A stretch of DNA of 27,628 nucleotides, from positions 1 to 27,628 of the forward strand of contig CAZAQG010000030.1 in assembly GCA_964487445.1 (NCBI GenBank), read 5' to 3'. Every line of letters starts with the position of its first letter. Positions within the stretch are counted from its first letter, which is position 1. Below are positions 22,983 through 27,628 of this stretch, piece after piece. This DNA is from BMS3Abin12 sp964487445. GTDB taxonomy: Bacteria; Pseudomonadota; Gammaproteobacteria; 21-64-14. A program made the translations under genes and the position numbers. The notes beneath the pieces were generated by a model. It made no database searches. It saw nothing but the letters and a program-made list of their open reading frames with translations, and was not told where the DNA came from.

Positions 22983-23501
22983 CTAGTGATCTCGTTTCAG
23001 TCGTCCCAGTACCGCGAACGGGTGGCGGGCCTGCGCGCCACCGTCGTCGTCACCGACCCGGTACGGGGTCCGCACGCGACAAAGTTCGCCCGCCGCGTGC
23101 AGAGGCACGATCGGCAGCGCCAGAAGCAACTCGTCCTCGACGATCTCCGCTACGGCCATCGATGCCGATGTGATCGGCAGCGGCTCGTATTTCGGGGGCA
23201 GTCGCCCGGCCTCCGCTTCGCTACGCACCAGCGCCAGAAGCAGGTCCCGCTCGATGCGCACTTCCATCGGCTCCAGACAGCGCTGGCAGATCATCGTCAG
23301 CCGTGCCCGCACCCGGCCTTGCACGAACGGAATCCCCTGCGCGTCGCGATTGAAGTGCAGCTCGACGTCGACCCGCCCTTGCACATCGCACAACGAGCGC
23401 GCCAGCCGCTCCATCCGGCGCAGAGCGACCCAGCCGCGCAAGACCACCCCCTGCTCCGCGCGACGCAGGGGATCAAGGTATTCCGGAAGGCGCCTCGGCA
23501 T
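22983..23501 (-). CDS. yceD: YceD family protein (DUF177)
   Basis: This 172-residue YceD/DUF177 protein is the usual upstream partner of rpmF. YceD-like proteins have been linked to 23S rRNA accumulation and ribosome assembly in plants and bacteria. LTMICQRCLEPMEV carries the conserved CxxC, and VEDELLLALPIVPLH and HPFAVLGRLKRD are the C-terminal blocks. ATG 23501 aligns with the E. coli N-terminus (LPEYLDPLRRA against LPLTLDPVRTA). No ribosome site precedes it, and the likely transcription start lies only about 5 nt upstream, so the mRNA would be nearly leaderless. Confidence 0.9.
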   Translation of the reverse strand: MPRRLPEYLDPLRRAEQGVVLRGWVALRRMERLARSLCDVQGRVDVELHFNRDAQGIPFVQGRVRARLTMICQRCLEPMEVRIERDLLLALVRSEAEAGRLPPKYEPLPITSASMAVAEIVEDELLLALPIVPLHAAGELCRVRTPYRVGDDDGGAQARHPFAVLGRLKRDH

Positions 23502-23511
23502 CAAGCGCGAC

Positions 23512-23540
23512 AATATAGCCCTTACGCGCCTCCCTGTCAA
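23512..23540 (-). promoter_or_regulatory. Strong sigma-70 promoter of the yceD-rpmF-plsX-fab operon
   Basis: On the minus strand TTGACA (23540-23535) is followed by exactly 17 bp and TATATT (23517-23512), a 6/6 and a 5/6 match at ideal spacing. Initiation about 7 nt downstream would fall near 23505, next to the yceD ATG at 23501. Confidence 0.8.
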
Positions 23541-23595
23541 AGCAAAAACCCTTTAGAAACGGGCGGCTAGACCACCGTTTCTCAAAACCTTGTGC

Positions 23596-23623
23596 TTGAC
23601 AGGCACCCCGGCTTGCGTAGAAA
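23596..23623 (+). promoter_or_regulatory. Possible promoter for pycA-pycB-maf
   Basis: TTGACA at 23596-23601 is followed by 16 bp and TAGAAA, a 4/6 match to the -10 consensus, at 23618-23623. It points toward pycA and would leave a leader of about 95 nt. It is divergent from the yceD promoter, with the two -35 boxes 55 bp apart. Confidence 0.4.
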
Positions 23624-23724
23624 CTCGGGCGGACCGGATCGCGCACGGTGCTCGGACGCCGTCGCGGACCGCAATCGAACCCCCCGGCCGACCGTGCGCG
23701 ACCGGTGTCGCAGGCGCGATCCCC

Positions 23725-25143
<1,419 letters not shown>

Positions 25144-25181
25144 GAAACGCCCGGGTTTCAGCGTTCGAGGCGCGAACCGAT

Positions 25182-27011
25182 ATGCCCACGGTCCGGATCA
25201 CCGACGTCATCCTGCGCGACGCGCACCAGTCGCTGATCGCCACGCGAATGCGCACCGAAGACATGCTGCCGGCCTGCGCGCGGCTCGACCGCGTCGGCTA
25301 CTGGTCGCTCGAGGTATGGGGCGGCGCGACCTTCGATGCCTGCCTGCGCTACCTCAAGGAAGATCCCTGGGAACGGTTGCGGCGTCTGCGCGAGGCGTTG
25401 CCCGGGACGCGCCTGCAGATGCTGCTCCGCGGCCAGAACCTGCTCGGCTATCGCCACTACCCGGACGACGTGGTTCGTGCCTTCGTGGAACGCGCCGTCG
25501 CCAACGGGATCGACGTGTTCCGCATCTTCGACGCGCTCAACGACCTGCGCAATCTGGAAGTCCCGGTGGAAGCGGTCAAGACGCTCGGCAAGCACGCCCA
25601 GGGGACGATCTGCTACACGACCAGCCCGGTACACGATGTCCCGCGCTTCGTGGAGATGGCGCGCACGCTGGAGGCGATGGGCTGCGACAGCATCGTGGTC
25701 AAGGACATGGCCGGCCTGCTCACGCCCACGGTGGCGGGCGAGTTGTTTCGGGCGCTGCACGCGGTGGTGCGCGTACCCCTGCACCTGCACAGCCACAACA
25801 GCGCGGGGCTCGCCTACATGTCGCATCTGAAGGCGATCGAGAACGGGTGCAGCCACATCGACACGGCCGTCTCGGCCTTCGCCGACGGCCCGAGCCACCC
25901 CGCCACCGAGAGCATCGTAGCGGCCCTGCAGGGAACCGAATACGACACCGGCCTGGATCTCGCGTTGCTGCAGTCGATCAGCGCCTACTTCCTGGAGGTG
26001 CGGCGCAAGTACCGTCGCTTCGAAGGCGAGTACGCGGTTCCCGATACCCGCGTGCAGACCAACCAAGTCCCCGGCGGCATGATCAGCAACCTCTACCAAC
26101 AGTTGCGCGAGCAGGACGCCCTGAGTCGCCTCGACGAGGTGCTCGCCGAGATCCCGCGCGTGCGCGAAGACCTCGGCTATCCGCCGTTGGTGACGCCGAC
26201 CTCGCAGATCGTCGGAACCCAGGCCCTGCTCAACGTGCTCACCGGGGCCCGGTACAAGACCATCACCAACGAGGTGAAATTGTACCTGCAGGGCCGCTAC
26301 GGAAAGGCGCCCGCCCCGATCAACGACTGGGTGCGGCAATTGGCGATCGGCAATGCCGAGGTCATGGAGGCGCGCCCCGCCGACGCCCTGCCCCCGGAAA
26401 TGGATGCCCTTCGCGAGGCCGCCGGGACCCTCGCCGTCAGCGACGAGGACGTGATGACCCTCGCCATGTTCCCCGAGTTGGGGCGCGAATTCCTCGAACA
26501 TCGCGCCGCGGGCACGCTGGTGCCCGAGCCGCTGCAGATCCCGGGGACGGAGACCGCCGAACCGGCGGCGGTGCCCACCGAATTCAACGTCACCCTGCAC
26601 GGCGAGACCTACCATATCCAGGTCACCGGCAGCGGCCACCACACGCGGCATCAACGCCCGTTCTACGTGTACGTCGACGGCATGCCCGAGGAGATTCTGG
26701 TCGAGGCGTTGGATGGTCCGGAGGAGGCCGCGGATTCCGCTGCGCCGGGTCGCCGTACCACCGTGCAGGGCAGCCGCCGGCCGCGCCCCAGCGGCCCGGG
26801 CCACGTGACCGCGGCGATGCCCGGCACGATCGTGGAGGTCCGGGTCCAACCCGGCGACACGGTACAGGCCGGCGACCCGCTGCTGGTGAGCGAGGCGATG
26901 AAGATGGAGACCGAAGTGCAGGCCCCCATCGCCGGGACCGTCGCGGCGGTCTACGTCGTCAAGGGCGACAAGGTCAATCCCGACGAAACGCTGATCGAGA
27001 TCCGACCGTGA
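25182..27011 (+). CDS. pycB: Pyruvate carboxylase subunit B / oxaloacetate decarboxylase alpha-type carboxyltransferase
   Basis: The 609-residue protein has a carboxyltransferase TIM barrel followed by a conserved PYC/OadA domain and a biotinyl domain. Metal-site residues are Asp13 (LRDAHQS), Lys174 (VVKDMAG, probably carbamylated) and His203/His205 (LHSHNSAG). Lys574 in SEAMKMETE is the biotinylation site, 35 residues from the end as usual. A Pro/Ala/Arg-rich linker precedes the biotinyl domain. No genes for membrane OadB or OadG subunits are nearby, and a biotin carboxylase gene lies directly upstream. An ATP-driven pyruvate carboxylase making oxaloacetate is therefore more likely than a sodium-pumping decarboxylase. 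GAGG lies 11 nt before the ATG. Confidence 0.88.
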   Translation: MPTVRITDVILRDAHQSLIATRMRTEDMLPACARLDRVGYWSLEVWGGATFDACLRYLKEDPWERLRRLREALPGTRLQMLLRGQNLLGYRHYPDDVVRAFVERAVANGIDVFRIFDALNDLRNLEVPVEAVKTLGKHAQGTICYTTSPVHDVPRFVEMARTLEAMGCDSIVVKDMAGLLTPTVAGELFRALHAVVRVPLHLHSHNSAGLAYMSHLKAIENGCSHIDTAVSAFADGPSHPATESIVAALQGTEYDTGLDLALLQSISAYFLEVRRKYRRFEGEYAVPDTRVQTNQVPGGMISNLYQQLREQDALSRLDEVLAEIPRVREDLGYPPLVTPTSQIVGTQALLNVLTGARYKTITNEVKLYLQGRYGKAPAPINDWVRQLAIGNAEVMEARPADALPPEMDALREAAGTLAVSDEDVMTLAMFPELGREFLEHRAAGTLVPEPLQIPGTETAEPAAVPTEFNVTLHGETYHIQVTGSGHHTRHQRPFYVYVDGMPEEILVEALDGPEEAADSAAPGRRTTVQGSRRPRPSGPGHVTAAMPGTIVEVRVQPGDTVQAGDPLLVSEAMKMETEVQAPIAGTVAAVYVVKGDKVNPDETLIEIRP

Positions 27012-27610
27012 ACGCCCCGCCCCCCGCCCCGCCGGGCCGGCTGGTCCTCGCCTCCACCTCGCCCTATCGACGCGAACTGCTGAAACGCCTGGGCCTGGAT
27101 TTCGAGACCTGCGCGCCCGAGGTGGACGAGACCCCGCACCCCGACGAAGCGCCGGAGGCCCTCGTCGAGCGCCTGGCGCAGGCGAAGGCCCGTTCCGCAG
27201 CCAAGGCGTTTCCGAAGGCGCTCATCATCGGCTCCGATCAGGTCGCCGTGATCGAGGGCCGCATCCTCGGCAAGCCCGGCGACGACGAGAACGCCCGCCT
27301 CCAACTCCTGCACGCAGCCGGACGCAGCGTGCGCTTCGCCGTCGGCCTGGCCCTGCTCAACACGGCGAGCGGGCGCATGCAGGCCGACGTGGTTCCCTTC
27401 GAGGTGGTGTTCCGGCGCCTGACCCGCGATCAGATCGAACGCTACGTCGAGCGCGAGCGGCCCTTCAACTGTGCCGGGAGCTTCCGCTCCGAGGGCCTGG
27501 GCATCGCGCTGTTCGAACGCCTCATCGGCGACGATCCCAGCGCGCTCATGGGCCTGCCGCTCATCCGCCTGACCCGCATGCTCGAACACGAGGGCGTGCG
27601 CATCCTGTAA
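27008..27610 (+). CDS. yceF: Maf-family nucleotide pyrophosphatase, YceF type
   Basis: Maf proteins hydrolyse non-canonical or modified nucleoside triphosphates; the E. coli YceF subgroup acts on 7-methyl-GTP. The 200-residue product has LVLASTSPYRRELLKRL near the N-terminus, APEVDETPHPDEAPE, IIGSDQVAV with the catalytic Asp, GKPGDDENARLQL and CAGSFRSEGLGIALFERL, all matching YceF closely. The start is GTG 27008, overlapping the pycB stop as GTGA. The N-terminus is about 8 residues longer than E. coli's and rich in proline. Maf-yceD neighbourhood is normal in gammaproteobacteria; here pycAB lies in between. Confidence 0.92.
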   Translation: MNAPPPAPPGRLVLASTSPYRRELLKRLGLDFETCAPEVDETPHPDEAPEALVERLAQAKARSAAKAFPKALIIGSDQVAVIEGRILGKPGDDENARLQLLHAAGRSVRFAVGLALLNTASGRMQADVVPFEVVFRRLTRDQIERYVERERPFNCAGSFRSEGLGIALFERLIGDDPSALMGLPLIRLTRMLEHEGVRIL

Positions 27611-27628
27611 ACCGAGCATAGCAACGGG

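Overview
The window is a GC-rich stretch of a gammaproteobacterial chromosome. The main reason for this call is the block on the minus strand from about 10.7 to 23.5 kb. Read in transcription order it runs yceD, rpmF, plsX, fabH, fabD, fabG, acpP, fabF, pabB, pabC, mltG, tmk, holB, pilZ, tatD. This is the order known from Escherichia coli, with the pilZ insertion between holB and tatD seen in Pseudomonas-type genomes. The protein sequences fit the same group. The species cannot be fixed from the sequence; a Chromatiales-like or other deep-branching gammaproteobacterium is a guess.

Layout. Positions 1-380 are unlike the rest and comparatively AT-rich. They hold a truncated reading frame of unknown function and, at 254-281, a 28-bp sequence that matches the XerCD dimer-resolution site dif almost perfectly. 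A class V aminotransferase-fold gene follows (381-1529), with a sharply AT-rich patch in its 3' half, then a non-coding stretch with an apparent gene remnant. From 1840 to 10062 lies a plus-strand beta-oxidation operon: fadE, fadI, fadJ, a long-chain acyl-CoA synthetase and a YciA-type thioesterase. A small membrane/stress-type protein gene (10089-10634, minus) converges on it. The minus-strand cluster then makes the fatty acid synthesis machinery, L32, the p-aminobenzoate enzymes, a lytic transglycosylase, dTMP kinase, the clamp-loader delta' subunit, PilZ and TatD. A divergent intergenic region at 23502-23724 carries a near-consensus minus-strand promoter for the yceD-rpmF-fab operon and a weaker plus-strand promoter for pycA-pycB-maf, which runs to the window end.

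How it works together. The window pairs a fatty-acid degradation operon (activation, dehydrogenation, hydration/oxidation, thiolysis, thioester release) with the type II synthesis operon (PlsX, FabH, FabD, FabG, AcpP, FabF). A two-subunit pyruvate carboxylase sits next to them and would feed oxaloacetate to the TCA cycle. If the dif call is right, replication reaches this segment from the right. The block of growth genes is then co-oriented with replication, and the KOPS-like octamers I can find point mostly toward dif.

I see no tRNA, rRNA, CRISPR array or intact mobile element. Nearly all genes belong to well-known families. The more unusual signals are the dif site and its surroundings, two AT-rich islands, the hairpins between acpP and fabF, an apparently leaderless yceD start, and a FabG with Asp at the usual catalytic Asn position.
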